Shown here one piece after another: positions 47,298 through 60,597 of a DNA stretch of 64,000 nucleotides; position 1 is the stretch's first letter; every line of letters begins with the position of its first letter. The DNA is from Lycorma delicatula (lineage: Eukaryota > Arthropoda > Insecta > Hemiptera > Fulgoridae). Made by a program: the position numbers and the translations under genes. The notes beneath the pieces were generated by a model. That model was given only the letters and a program-made list of their open reading frames with translations, was not told where the DNA came from and did not search any database. The DNA is taken from positions 150,084,575 through 150,148,574 of the forward strand of contig NC_134455.1 of NCBI RefSeq assembly GCF_047948215.1, in the 5' to 3' direction.

Positions 47298-49157
47298 TAT
47301 ATATTTCACTGTCTTGTAGACACGATAACTACCATAATTTTGCGCCAATCACTTTCAAATTGTTCCTTAAAAATAGCTCGTTCCGAAATCTCGGTCGAGT
47401 TCGTTAAAGGCTAAAATCGGACTATGGAGGTGGAAATGGGGGAGCTTTTTCGAAAAAACAAAATTTCGCTATAGCTTTCTTATTAAGTAAAATATCGAAT
47501 TCATTTTAAGTTCCTACTTTTTTTCTGGCCTAAAACTTATCTAAGTAAAGTTTCTTGATATCATCAACAATTAGCCCAGAGGGTAGAAAAAATTGGGTTT
47601 TGAAGACAAAAAAAACCATACCTCCCTTAATAGGCACAGTATCGAATCGGTTTAAAATGGTCGTTAGTTCTCAAAACATTACCTAAAACTTTTGTCTGAA
47701 ATAATTTTTTATATCACCAACCCTTACGACAAGGGATGACCAAAATGTTGCTGGAATTGTAAGAAGATGGGACTTGTATGTTAAACGTGTGAACATTTTT
47801 CACATGCAACCGTTGTCGTATTGAGTAAATTTGAATTTTTTCTTAATTTTAAGGGGGAAATCTTTTTTATCCCCTACTTAGCACCGATTAAATCTACCTC
47901 TGTCTTCCGGCGTGCCGAAAGGGATTTTTAATGACAAAATCTGAAAATGCATGAGGAATTTTCTTCAACATCTAAAGATTAAATAAATATTATTAAACAT
48001 AAGATTAAACATCAATAGGGGTCATGGAATGTCAATGACAGTATATTTTATTTATAATTATAGATGCAGTTACGAATAAGGAAAACATTAATCTCTTTCT
48101 CTAGTTCTCATGAAACCGATTACCAGTTCCAAGGAGGAAAACTGATTGATTGGTAATTACCGTCAAAAATCATAAACTTGAAGTTGTATCTTCTGGTCAA
48201 CTTCCTTATTTGCTAGGATCAAATATAAGATTCTCTAGTAAATATTATACTGTCGACATTCCGTCGCTATTCTCTGGCAGCTGTTTAGAGGGTAAAATTT
48301 CTTTAATATATATATATATATATAAAACTGTAAGATTTTATGAAATAGTAATTCGAACATAAAAAAAATAAATATAATGATTCATAATTTGTTAACTAAC
48401 ACAAACACACACATTTACATTACAAAAAACTAGCATTGCCTTTTAGTTCACCAATATAAAAGAAAATATATGGCGTATTTAAGTGTTTCAATTAAAGATA
48501 TGTAACGTAATCTTAAATTATAGGGATCCATTTAAATTCCATCTTGATGAAAGAAGTTTATGTTCAAGAACCATCACATAATTAGGAAAAGCAAATTCCG
48601 ATCATGTGTAGGTCATCTGTAGAGAAGCCCACAAATATGTTAATTTAAACTGTCTGATCAAAACATGTAAGTTTCAACATTATATATGTTTTGGAACGGA
48701 AGAGAATTGGTGTTCTACCCCACTTCGCTATATTCCCCGATCAAAATTTACAATCAGATAGAAAACATGTTATATACCTCATTTTATATTAGTATTGTAT
48801 AATCTTATATAAATTTCTCTGTCCCACATTAATTTGGTTATACATTTGTGTATTTTTATTTACACACAACTACTTTTTCTCTGAACACATGCAAGCAACA
48901 TGCTCAAGGTAAGGTGCTTATGTTTGCCAAAAATATATATATAAATGACTATTACTTGGCCGTTGACCTACAAGAGTAAACGACACTAAGACGATAACTG
49001 ACCGGTCCAATAAGGAAAACGGGAAGTTTTATTCTTAACCTGCCCTGAAGCCTCGATGTTTCTTAGACAGCTGAATTAAAATAAAAATAAAATATCAAAA
49101 TGAGCTACAATTTGCAGTTAAAATTCCCAGAACGGGTTAGAAAAATGAGAGAGGGAG
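47298..49157. other. AT-rich stretch, possible older repeat, no gene
   Basis: The sequence on both sides of the mariner (about 45690-45879 and 47298-48000) has more even composition and phrases such as tcggtcgagttcgttaaagg that look like an older dispersed repeat split by the mariner. No second copy is in this window to prove it. A short (AT)n run lies at 48306-48324. Confidence 0.35.
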
Positions 49158-49328
49158 ATGAGTCACAGAAATCAGCCTATCAGTCTTCAGTGGTCTGAAG
49201 GCCGGGAATCCCCGCCAGGTAGGGTGTATAGGAGGAACATGGTGTTATCTCTGCTAGTACAGTGTGTGTCTTTGTTAACTCAACGCTGTCTTCATTTCCC
49301 GCTCGAGCTTCGCCTGTGTAAATTTACT
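49158..49328 (+). other. Candidate 5' exon with GTAAGT donor (weak)
   Basis: This block is distinctly more GC-rich than its surroundings and open for 57 codons before a perfect GTAAGT donor at 49329. A start in good context (aacATGg, 49239) would encode a hydrophobic leader, MVLSLLVQCVSLLTQRC. There is no homology that I recognise, and the frame ends in an (AT)n run after the donor. It could equally be a fragment of a GC-richer repeat. If spliced directly to the acceptor at 63725 in this phase, the next codons would be ACA TGA, so it could only be untranslated or belong to another transcript. Confidence 0.25.
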
Positions 49329-49344
49329 GTAAGTAAAATATATA

Positions 49345-49372
49345 ATTATATATATATATATATATATATATA
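49345..49372. repeat. (AT)n microsatellite
   Basis: AT dinucleotide run just after the candidate donor. Confidence 0.9.
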
Positions 49373-49679
49373 GTTTTATTCACATGTAATTTTTTTGTCA
49401 TTGCAAAAATGAAATATTATGAAAAAATTTAGCTGATCATAAATTTTAGCTTTATTAAATTTTTTACTGATCTAATTTACTGGTAACATAAATCATTACG
49501 TATGGTTTATGTTGAATGAAAGATTTTTTTAATTAATCTTTAAAATAATAATTTCTTATAAATAATCTTGTCTGTGTAGATAATTTCATATTAATGTATT
49601 TTTTTTATGGTTTCATATATTTTATGAATATAAAATTTATTTATTATTTTTATTTTTTATATGATAAAAAACGATCTTA

Positions 49680-49856
49680 TTGCCCATATTCGTGGTAGAA
49701 TGGTAGCGCCTCGACCTTTCATCCACAAGTCTCGGGTTCGAATCCCCAGATTAGGCATGGCATTTTTCATATGTTCAAATTTCCATTTTCATATTCTCAT
49801 GTACAAGCTTCTTTGTAAACTTACGTGGTGATTTAATTCATCAGTCAAAAAAAAAG
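49680..49856 (+). mobile_element. tRNA-derived SINE, tail type 2
   Basis: Head: ttcgtggtagaatggtagcg (box A-like), cctcgacctttcatccacaa, gggttcgaatcccc (box B) and ttaggcatggcatttttcat. Tail: tttccattttcatattctca, tgtacaagcttctttgtaaa, cttacgtggtgatttaattc and a terminal A-run. It is the most complete member of tail type 2 in the window. Confidence 0.85.
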
Positions 49857-51664
49857 TAATCGAATTCGATATAAATCTGAAACACACTTTTTACTTAAAT
49901 CTTGTCCGCCGATCATCATATTTTTGTGTGGTTAGTGTCCTAAAGTTGTATAGTAAATATTATGAAAACAAACTGTAAGAAACGTTTTGATATTTCATGA
50001 ATTGCAAGATCCAAGAATCCTGTAGCGTTGGAAAAGGTTATAAATCATAAAGGGTGCGCTTTTCTTTTTATTTATTTATTTTTATTACTGGCTGGCTGCA
50101 AAAAAAATAATTTCATTGGTAGAATTTTTTATTGTAGTTTTTTCTTTTATAACAGTTTGGATCAACTTTAACAAAATTACAAGTGAACAGTTAGTTGACT
50201 GACCGTTGATGGAAGGAATAGTTTTACATATTATAACGACCTCCCAACATTACAGAAGCGGGTTGTTTACTTCAACAATCAGCCGTTATATAAATGGAAG
50301 TAACTAATCAGCGAAGCATTTAATTTTAAAAATGATTACTTAATTTTTATTAAATTATTATTTAATTTTAAAAGAGCATTTCATTTTTATAATACGTGTA
50401 TATCTATAAATACAATTTTTTTAGATAACCTTATTTTTATACTTTTTGTAAAAAAAAAAATTAAAACAAACGTAACCATTAAGGGTAATAACTTATCTCA
50501 TGAATTTATTTCGGATGAGTTACAGCAAAATTAATTGATGATTTAAATATCATACTAAATGAAATTTTTTATTAAATATCATTCAATTTACATCTACAAT
50601 GTTTAGTGGGAATGGAAATACATAAAATTTTACCTTTAAATTCGTGAATCGAAACGTCGATGAATCGAATCTTGTCTGCAGCTGGCATAATGTCCACATA
50701 CTTTAAAAGAATATTCATGAAAATTAAAGGTAGATGACAAAAGCTAAATCTTGCAGGAAATCTAACCCAAATTTAAAAGCCTCTTTGGTAATCTGAAATC
50801 CAACTGACCGACTATTTTTTTTTTTATAAAAAGCGCTAAAAAATTACTTCTGAAATACTTCCATTGTAATACTAGTCAAAGTTCTACCAGCATTTTAGCA
50901 CCCTATTTCATGCAACCCACATCGATCAAATACTTATAAAGAAATTGTAAAAGTATATTTCCAGTTACAAAATAATAATAGGCCCCTACCTTATATAGAT
51001 TCTTCCGCAATTTATTTTTTTATCTTTTTCTTTTTCTTTATTTTTATAAACCCCAATGAAAAAAAAATATATATATATATAAATAATAAAGTTCAATAAA
51101 TAGAAAATTAAAACTTTAATTGCAGAATGGCTAAGTCATTTGATAAATGGGAAATTTTTGTACAGAATTATTTATTTTAGACCTTGAGATGACTTTGTAA
51201 ATAAGGTCCGGCCATAGATTACACTGATGGGGGATTGGAAGATTGTCAAAAGTATGACGTTTTGCGATATAATGAACTACGTCACAATCGGTTTGGAAAA
51301 TTTGTATAATAATGGAGAGGTTTATGTAAAATTTACCATCCGATATTAAACAATTTTATTTTTTCACTAGGCCTGTTTCTCACTGTTGTTTCTGAATCGT
51401 GGGTATTACAAAGCATTAGCTAAGGAAATTTTTAAATGTAAAGTAGATCTAAAAGAGATCTGCTGACTTGTTTTCATATAAATTAAAGGGTTATGGGTTA
51501 TTCAGACTCAGAAATCTCTTTTTACGAAGTACAATAAATGCTACTCCTGATCAACTATTCAGTCAAGAGAGTGAGATTACGCCTGGTCGAGACACAACAT
51601 TGGGTTTAAAGACTTTTTATTTATTTTTTTGTTATTACTTCTTTGAGATGATTAATTCACCGCA
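49857..51664. other. AT-rich stretch, no gene supported
   Basis: Contains a short (AT)n at 51066-51080 and an open frame at 51468-51674 without a recognisable domain. Nothing else is supported. Confidence 0.4.
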
Positions 51665-51775
51665 TAATCTTTAAGCTTCTTCGTAGGAATATGAAATGGA
51701 CATTTTTCAGCGTATGAAAATGTCCTATCTGACCGGTATTTGAATCCGGTCATAAAATTCTAAGGAGATATCTCG
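51665..51775 (-). mobile_element. Partial tRNA-SINE, tail type 2
   Basis: Minus-strand order is box B-like cggattcaaataccggtcag, aggacattttcatacgctga, catttcatattcctacgaag and aagctt. The first part of the tRNA head (box A and the anticodon region) is lost or too diverged. Confidence 0.65.
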
Positions 51776-54700
51776 GCCAGTAATATAAATTGGGTTCTGA
51801 ATTTTTCACTCCGATCGAAGTTTCCGAACCGTATAAAACCGTTCTTAATTACAAAAAATGAAAAACGTTTACACACTATGAAAAAATGTGTAGCTTGTCA
51901 AAAGTTTTATTTAAATAATTATTTACTCTGTATGTTGCATACGGAACAATCAGTAACAATAATTATTCCAGTACCAACAAGAATTAAAATCTTTAAACGA
52001 ATAGCAACAATAAAGAAATAAACATTTTAGGACAGGGTATCAGAAGTGTGGCGTGGTTTATAGATAGAAGGTCCTTTGTCTGTGTAGATTTGTGATAAAG
52101 ATAAAAAACTAAGAAAAATTGCAAAACATAATTTATGAAATGGCTTTGTAAATTATGTCTCGCGTGCTATTTTAATTACATCATTCTTATTCAAAGGCCT
52201 CTTGATTCCTTCGAAATGCGATATTAGGATTTGAAAATCAGATAGTTGATAAAATATGAAATGAAGAGGTGTTACGACGAATAGAAGAGAGAAATTCCAC
52301 ACCGCTCTTTATAAGAATCTAATAAATATGCCGAAAATTCGGTCAATATTCTAATAAAAAGGCCGAACTAAGTCGGTAGTTTTCATCTTACGACGTTCAG
52401 GTTTAGTTCTCTATAATAGAGAGATGTGTAGAACATAAAAACTGTAAAGGAAGACAAAAACTGGAATTTATGAAACAAATAACCGATGACGTAGCTATAG
52501 TAATTATGTCGAGTTTAAAATATTCGCATAAAACAGAAAGAAATGGGAAAAAGCACCAAATCAATCGAATGACTTATGGCCTCAAACGATAAATATCAAT
52601 TTATGAGTTATTCTCCTACAAATATTACTTTTTTTATTCATGGCCGGTGTTAAGAAGGAAGCATGTCATTACTATTACTATAACTGACATAGATAATACC
52701 CCAAATCTCAATTGTTTTTAAGTTAAATTTTTTACGAACGAGATAATGGTAATTAAATGACTGAAATTATTTTAGCAGCAGTATCTGTGTTTTATTACAC
52801 ACACTATGACTCAAATATTACATACTTCAACACTAAATGTACTCGTATGAATAGCTGTCTATAAAAACGTAAAAAAAAGAAAAAGGTAGTAGTAATAATA
52901 ATATATTCAGGCACAAGAATGTATTACGTATTACGAATCTTAAAAAAAAATATTTTTCATTAAAGGTGAATAAATAAGTACTCATACATACTTTGCGACT
53001 GAACATAATATATGCAAAGCTTCATAATAAGTAAAAATAATGGACAAAGTTAAATATTTCTTGTATGTTACGAATCTTAATACAAACTTTTCGGTATAAA
53101 AAAATGTATGTGTGTGTATATATAAATTCTTAACATCGTAATAGATAAATAATAACCAATTTTTTTTCCATTCTGATAAAGTACGTTGAAAAAATGTAAA
53201 ATACCTAATGGATTGTTTCGTAAGCTTATTTTACTAAAGATTATCATTCAAAAATGTTTCAAAACTAATATTTTATATTATCCCTTTTCATCATAGGAAA
53301 ACTTATACTACTTAATTTTAGATTTTTGGTATTACTCCTTTTTTTAATATCCTACCTGACAAATGCGTCAACATGTCGAAAAGGCTTTCGCGAAACGTAT
53401 TCAGTAATTTATTACTTTTTTTTTAAAGATAATACTACCTCACAATGGCTTTAAATAGATTTATTGCATCATCAGCGAGTCTTTTCTTCTCTCAGGAGAC
53501 CATTTCGCAGACATTAATTGAATTTCAAGAAACAAAATTACTAATTTTAACGATGATTAAAAAAGAATATCGATTTGCATAGGTTTGAACCTAGCTCTTG
53601 CAACATTAAAGAACTAATAACAACTTACTGGCGTTTATGTAATCGATAACCAGTAGCTCATAGCTATATTGTAAGTAAGTATACTTAACGTAATACAGTG
53701 ATCGGTTTCAAAAGTGGTCGAATATTTTAAGTAAAATATATGTTAAAATTATTATACGAATACTTCATGATTTTATAAATAAATTATGAAAGAACTTTAG
53801 ATGTTGTAATATAGGAATTGCCACATCTACATGATGATAAATATAGAAATAAATAACTTCAATTACTTATTATGTAAACAGTAGCTATTGTTAAATTCTT
53901 TTTACTTCCTCTGCTATATTTGTATAGCTTTTGTACACTTCTAAGAAACAGCTGGAAAAGTTTTGCAAATGACCCCAAATGATGTTTTGGAAAAATGACC
54001 CCCCCCCCTAACAAGTTTTTGGCATTTTTCAATACTTGAGGTTCTTAAATACAAGAATACTAAGTTTGAAGTTAAGAATTCTACATGTGTATGTGCTTGC
54101 ATCTACATGACTTAACTTTGTCACAAAATTCAGTATATTAGTTTGTACGTTAAGGTGTTCTATCGAATTGTTTTTTAAAATAAATCTGGAATTCAAGATA
54201 TATTGACGGGTACTACATTTACGAGATTAACATATTAAAAATTGGATTTTTGGTCATTTTTTAGCTGTCATAAAGTAACAACGAAAGTAATAAATAAAAA
54301 ATTAAAGTGTTTTTCAAAACCCCGTGGAACAGGTTTCTTTTATATTGTCTCGAATATTTTAAATAAATTATTTGTTCTAAATCACGATGGAAAAAGAATG
54401 CGATGTTTATGAACTGAGTAAGACTAATTAATTTTTTTTAATTGTACAAAAAACATGTCATTTGACAATATTTTACTAAAGAATTTTAACTACATTTTGA
54501 TATCATGCAGAGTACGTTATTAAAGAAGTGAATTTATGCGGATTTTTATAACAAATCAGTTGGAGATTTTTATTTATTGTTTTACTTTATTGTTTTCTAA
54601 CCGGATAAGGGGTTAAATTTTACTCTATATTTAATCAGCAATATCATTTTCAGTTATTATTATATGTAAACTTTTATTTACGTAAGCATTTTTACGTTAT

Positions 54701-55043
54701 CAACGCTCCGACCTATTAAATTCTTATAGTCACTTAATTATTTTAGGTTGTTTTTTAATTTATCCATATTATTTCGATTTTCACAATTTTTCCTTAATAA
54801 TATGACACGATTAACATTTAAATTTACTTTCTGTTATTACTATTATTATTATATTTTCCATTAGTTTCCTTATTCTGTTAATTCCACCTTAGCGCATGAA
54901 TGTATACATTCATTTTGTAACCTTATGCCGTGTGAAAAAACGTGCTGTTTATATTACACTAAAAATAATTCCTTCGAAAAAAAAATTGCTGATGTACACT
55001 AACATCACTGTATTGTCCTAATTACATTAATTAGTAGAGCGAG

Positions 55044-55048
<5 letters not shown>
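51776..55048. other. AT-rich stretch, no gene seen
   Basis: No exon, RNA gene or transposon terminus is recognised. A C9 homopolymer lies at about 54000-54008, rare in this AT-rich background. Confidence 0.4.

Positions 55049-55101
<53 letters not shown>
55049..55101. repeat. (AT)n microsatellite
   Basis: About 53 bp of uninterrupted AT dinucleotide. Confidence 0.95.
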
Positions 55102-55104
<3 letters not shown>

Positions 55105-55746
55105 TGTTAGTTTAATTTCACTGGATAAAATTTAGTTTTGTTCCTAAAACACCATCGATATTTAAGACGTGATATTTTTCTTTTATCATAAAGAAAAACA
55201 CCACAAGACAGTCAATTTTGAAGCATAATCTTCACAACGAAATTTTTCGTTTTTTTCTACGATAGTTTTATAAGAGATCATACCCTTAAAAGCATCAAAA
55301 CAATGAAGACAAACCTTTTGAGAAACTTTGAGTATTTTGGAACAAAAGCCATGCTATTATTAGTTTTAATAATATTCGTGTTTATTTGTTTTTTTATTAA
55401 GATTTTTGTATATTTTTATTTATTTATTTAATAGACCTTTCCTTATCCATAATGGTTTTCTCATAGTCTTCCCTTTGTATTTGATTTTTTTTCTTGTAAA
55501 CATAATACCGTTTTAACGGTTGTTAAAAAACGTGTTTAAATTCAGGAAACTTAATTTCTTTTTAAATATTCATTTAAAAAACACTCGCGCAGTTCTGCGC
55601 AAGCCGGTCGACTTTTCCTTTCCGACGTCCTTTTTGTTTCGCAGTCAGAAACCTACTGATATTCAAAGTAAAATGCACAACATGCGTTCGATTAACGAGT
55701 GGATCCTACACACAAGCATCAGGTTTGAACTCATTCACTACAGTGA

Positions 55747-55777
55747 CATATACCCTTACAGTGAGTAAGGGTATATG
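55747..55777. other. Perfect 13-bp hairpin
   Basis: catatacccttac (55747-55759) pairs with gtaagggtatatg (55765-55777) around a 5-nt loop. It lies at the end of a block of balanced composition (55590-55780) crossed by an 82-codon frame without a known domain. Confidence 0.75.
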
Positions 55778-55879
55778 AAGAATAGACCGATACAAATTCA
55801 TAACTCAAACTGAGATTATGTTGTCTGTTTTCAACCTTGAATTGAACGTAACTGAAGAACGACTCAACCAGTCTTCATA

Positions 55880-56137
55880 AAATTTTCATATGCAACTACA
55901 GATACACTACTACCATATCTAAATTTTAATGAAATTGATGTAGTAGTTTTGAAGTTGTTTGAGCCGCAAAATTTTACCCATAGGCCTATAAATATATATA
56001 TATAAAGAAACCCCAATTTAAGTGAATGGTATTTTTGCAATCCTGATACTTCAATACGTAAAGCAAATTCATTTTCATCCCCCGATCTCATATTACGACC
56101 GAAGTAACACTGTATAGTTTTCTTCGAAAATTCGGTA
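55880..56137. repeat. Dispersed repeat, copy 2 (partner at 3.86 kb)
   Basis: It shares with 3858-4085, in the same order, agatacactactacc, tctaaattttaatgaaattg, ccgcaaaatttta, atttaagtgaatggtatttt, gtaaagcaaattcattttca and ttttcttcgaaaa. It also holds a short (AT)n (55988-56003). This copy is slightly longer and includes the agtaacactgtatag segment. Confidence 0.75.
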
Positions 56138-58499
56138 ACAAATCTGTTTTTTAATGAGTTAACAAAGTGTCAGAGAAAAGAACGATTCAAATCATTGTTT
56201 TGAAAATTGCGAAATAAATTATAATATTAATAAAAATAATGTTAATAACTTAACTAAATTTTGTAATAAATTGCATTTTTATGTGTATATTTGTAAATAA
56301 GATAATGTGTATTTATAATTAAGATATTGGAGATCTAATTGATCCTCAATATCAAAGATGTAAAATAGTCTGTTTTAATTCAGAAATCATCGACTTGAAA
56401 ATAAAGTAAATATTTGTATCGTAAACTAGGTTGATCTACTCAGAAAAAAAAAATTATAATTCTAAAGAATTTTATAATCGTTTCAGTCGAATTGTTTAAT
56501 CACTTGCACGGGTCAGCGAAAAAAAATTTTAAATAATAAACTTCCAAATACTATTTGCATAAATTATATTCCTCGTGTTTATTAAATGATGAATGCGATA
56601 TTTACAAATAATAATAATAACATTACAACATATTAATCAATATATAATTGGATTAACTTTTTAAGGAAAAAAAAATCATCTCCAAAGATTTTTGTCAAGA
56701 ATGTGAACCGGATTGAAGGAATGTTTACGTCTGTCTAGCCGATGTAAACAAGACGGGAATTCACGATAGTACACTACTCGGTTGAGCGAATTATGTAAAA
56801 GCATGCATTCCAGGCCAGAGACTATAGCTATCCGGTAATGTTACACCGGTTCCCTTTGCGGTGAAAGTATTCAGGGATATTTACTTCATATGGATGATTG
56901 CCAATCACTAAAAAACAAAACATTTTGTTCTCAATACTTTATTAAACATTTTTCGACATGTTTTCGTACAAATGATGTACGTATCCATACAGAACGAACA
57001 TGGAATAATAATATAAGTGTATAAACCTACACTGTTTGTTTTGTACGGTCATGGTAAAAATATTGCTGTTTTATATCTAGTATGCACTAAATAACGTGTT
57101 TAGTATTAATTCAATTTAAATATCCAGTTATAATGAAAAAAAGCGCTAAAAAGTAATAAAACCAGTTTTGTCATAAATGTAACGTATTGCTTAAAAATAA
57201 CCATTTAATTTCTTCAGGAATTCATGCAGTAAGTGAAAAATACTCAAGGTTAAAATCTTTCTAGTGACCTAATAATTTTACCATTGTTATTCCTCATAAC
57301 ATATATATTTAAAATGTATTTTAAATACATTTTAATATCACTGATTTTTTTATAATAAAATATAATCATCAAATCGTGCAAGGAATTTAGATTATCACTC
57401 ATTTAAATTTTTATACATGTTTACATACATATACATATTCGGTTAAAAAGTATCTAATTTACAATTAATTTTATATTCTACTGTAAAATTTCGTACATTT
57501 TGGTTTGAAACGGTTAAATGTGAACTTACAACATATTAGCCAATTGTTTATAGGCTGATCGTCACAAACGCTTCTATCAGCTGTTATACAAAGACTAGGC
57601 GGTAGTAATAAAGATATACTATTATATCTTTAGATTAAAAAAAAATATATAATACTAATTTCTTTCTTCCTTGAAAGCAAACACACTTCGATACTGTTCG
57701 ATAGGTAAACCGGATAGAAATAATCGTTAATTATACGAATGAAGTTCTTAATAGTGCAACGTATTTTTCTTTTATTACAATTTAGAGGAATTTTTATATC
57801 CGCGACTCAGATTGGAGATTGCAGTCGCATCTAATTTTTTTTTCATTAATTGGAATTTTTTGTATTTTTTTTTTTTAATCTCAGATTGATAATTAAAATC
57901 ATGAACTACAAAAAAAAACCGTAAATGGTCACTATATTTACTGGCTGTTATTATTTAGAATAATTATATTATTTTATCATATGAACCCAGCTCACTACCG
58001 CTTTCTCCTGGAACTTGATATAATTCAATAAATGTAGGTCGGTAGGCAGCTAACTACCCCTTTGTTTACTTTTGTTTGCGAGATGAATAATTATTTTTAT
58101 GAATAAAAGATATGTTATGGCATTTGAAATAATGATTTATTTAAGTTAAAATTTTTTCTTGTGTACTGAAATACCACAAAACTTACCTCGAATTTTTATT
58201 ATTTATCGATTTGATTCGTATGATATTCTGGAAAGCTCCAGAAATATAGAACCGCTTTCTTGACCGAGATCCGTGGGCAGCTGCGTCATTTACGCTCATA
58301 ACAAATGTAGCTCATTACGTCCATGGCTCTTCTTGTCAGAAAATTCTGTTAATTAGAAATCGATATCAGGAAAATTTTAGTCGATAATTAATGTCGAGAG
58401 AATATTAATGCTATGTTCCTGTTTGATTCTCGATAAGAATCTGGCAGGCACATTTTACCTAATATTTCATCTCTCATTTTTTTCATTAAAATAATATAT
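56138..58499. other. AT-rich stretch, no gene seen
   Basis: A block of balanced composition at 56700-56900 is single-copy in the window and might be regulatory. A near-perfect palindrome ttaaaatgtatt/aatacattttaa lies at about 57308-57335. No gene is supported. Confidence 0.4.
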
Positions 58500-59670
58500 T
58501 TTAAGCACGTACGAGGCTGTAATTCTAAAAGCAAAAATAAACGATTAATTAATTAATTACTAGTAAATCTGAAAATTACTTTGATAAAGAGAAAATAATT
58601 GCCGTTTTGCTACGTATTATGTAATAACATACTAGATATGTTACTTAAAAAAAAAAAAATAAAAACACAAAAGAACCTAAAGGAATTAACAAAAAAATGT
58701 ATCACGAATAAATAAAAATCACCATAATTTTTTTAATAATCATTCAAAGAATAAATCAAAATCATATTTTGAATAATTCTTTGACGAAATTTACCCCAAT
58801 ATTCCAACTTAATCTGCTCGTTTTAATTAATTTAAAAAAATTAAAGGACCAAAAATTTATAAAAAAAGCAAAATATAGTTAAATCAATCAAAAAGGCATT
58901 AAGTTAGCAACTTAAATCTGCCAAAGAACAAAAAATCAGAGTAATAAAAAATAAACAGAAATAAAAACAACACAAATGTATTTGTTTATAAACATTAAAA
59001 ATCATAATAATTATAATAAAATTATTTTTTATAACAGAAATAAATTAAGAAGAAAATTAAAAATCAGATAAAGAAAAAATAATTTGAAAATGAAAAGATT
59101 ATTTTTAACATATATTTTTCGACTATATTTTCGTTTCTATTTTCTTTTTGTACTTTTTTTAACAGCTTTACTTTAAACTCGTTGCTTGTAATTAAAGCTT
59201 ATTTTGTTTTGTACTTTTGCTCGATAACTTAATGCTTTTTTTGATGATTTAACTATGTTTTACTTTTTTTTAGTTCTTTCATCCTGTAATTTTATGTTTT
59301 TAAAAAACCTTTGATCTTTATTTTTAAATTTGGCTTTAATTTTATAATGGCATGTAAATTTTTGTCAATTGTTTTGTTCTTAATGATTAATTTAAATTAT
59401 TTTTTATAATTAATATTTTTCTTCTGGTACTTTTTTATTTTGGTTTTTGGGTTTTGTATTATAAGATATAGTTAATTGACTCTGGTTGGGTTGAATATTT
59501 TATTTCTTGTGGTTTGTTGAGATTTTTAAATTGGTTGGGTTTTATTTCTGATAGGTGTACTCTAAATGTTTTTTAGAATTTTTTTTTTGAGTAGCTTAAG
59601 TAATAAAAACTTAATATTTAAAGGCCAGAAAGTACATTAAGCTTTTTGTAATTAAAGCTTAATATTGATT
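58500..59670. repeat. Diverged long inverted repeat with strand asymmetry
   Basis: The plus strand is A-rich from about 58640 to 59100 and T-rich from about 59100 to 59600. The halves are diverged reverse complements. The best stretch is caaaatatagttaaatcaat with caaaaaggcattaagtta (58869-58906) against the complement of taacttaatgctttttttga with tgatttaactatgttttac (59225-59263). A direct repeat ttgtaattaaagctta occurs at 59186 and 59647. This looks like an old foldback element. Confidence 0.55.
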
Positions 59671-59830
59671 TAAAATCAATCAATTTTGGTTGAATGTTAG
59701 GTTTTTCATTTTTTTAATCTGAGTATAGAAATATAATATTTATTAACATTTTTGTCTTGTCGTTTATTCTTAAGTAGTGATAGTAACCTTTAGTTTTTGT
59801 TTTTTCTTATTGACAGATTGAAAGAATGAC

Positions 59831-59857
59831 GGCCTACGATTCAGTAAATCGTAGGCC
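59831..59857. other. Perfect 11-bp GC-containing hairpin
   Basis: ggcctacgatt (59831-59841), loop cagta, aatcgtaggcc (59847-59857). Its GC content is unusual for the region. It is too short for a microRNA precursor on its own. Confidence 0.75.
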
Positions 59858-60597
59858 ATCGTGAAATTTTCTTCCGACGTATCATAAGTCTACAGATTGA
59901 AAATGTTTTAGAAAACATAAAAATTGTTCAACATCAAATAAAATTATTATAGTAAATTGTAGAATCATGGAAATTAATAGTTTCAACCCGTTCTGAAAGA
60001 CTTCTGTTAAATTGAACTATACTTGTTTTCAATTTTATCGTTAAACTTCGCGGTAGTTAATTCAAGCGATCAATTTGTTTTACTTCTGCGACATTATTCG
60101 AAATTAATTGTTCATTTACTTACCAAGTATCAATGAGATCATATAACGCAGATGTTCTCATCAAAAACGGGTAAATCTCTAGCAATAAATTTCGATACGT
60201 GTTGGCCCGGAGGACCGACTAATCAGTACTTTATAATCCAGTTTATTCATATATTAACGTAGATTACACCCAAATCGTATAAAGCGTAAGAGCGTAGCAG
60301 ATCGTATTATGCGGGTTGATCGGGCTGTGTTTGCGAAGTAAAAGCATGCACCAAACCTAATAAATAGTGATAACTGTATAGGAATTTTCCTAACTTCTCT
60401 CCTCCTACGTAGCAGAATATTCGATTCAAAAATCGTTTTAGGGTTACAAGACTTGCAATGAGAAGTGAAAATCAAAAACGCTTCTAAAATTTAAAATTTG
60501 TTGAGTTCGCCAACCCAAGATGAAAAAAAATCAAGATTCAATAAGCAATTTATTTATTATTCTTTAATTTCTTTACTGTTTTAAAACATTACCCCTT

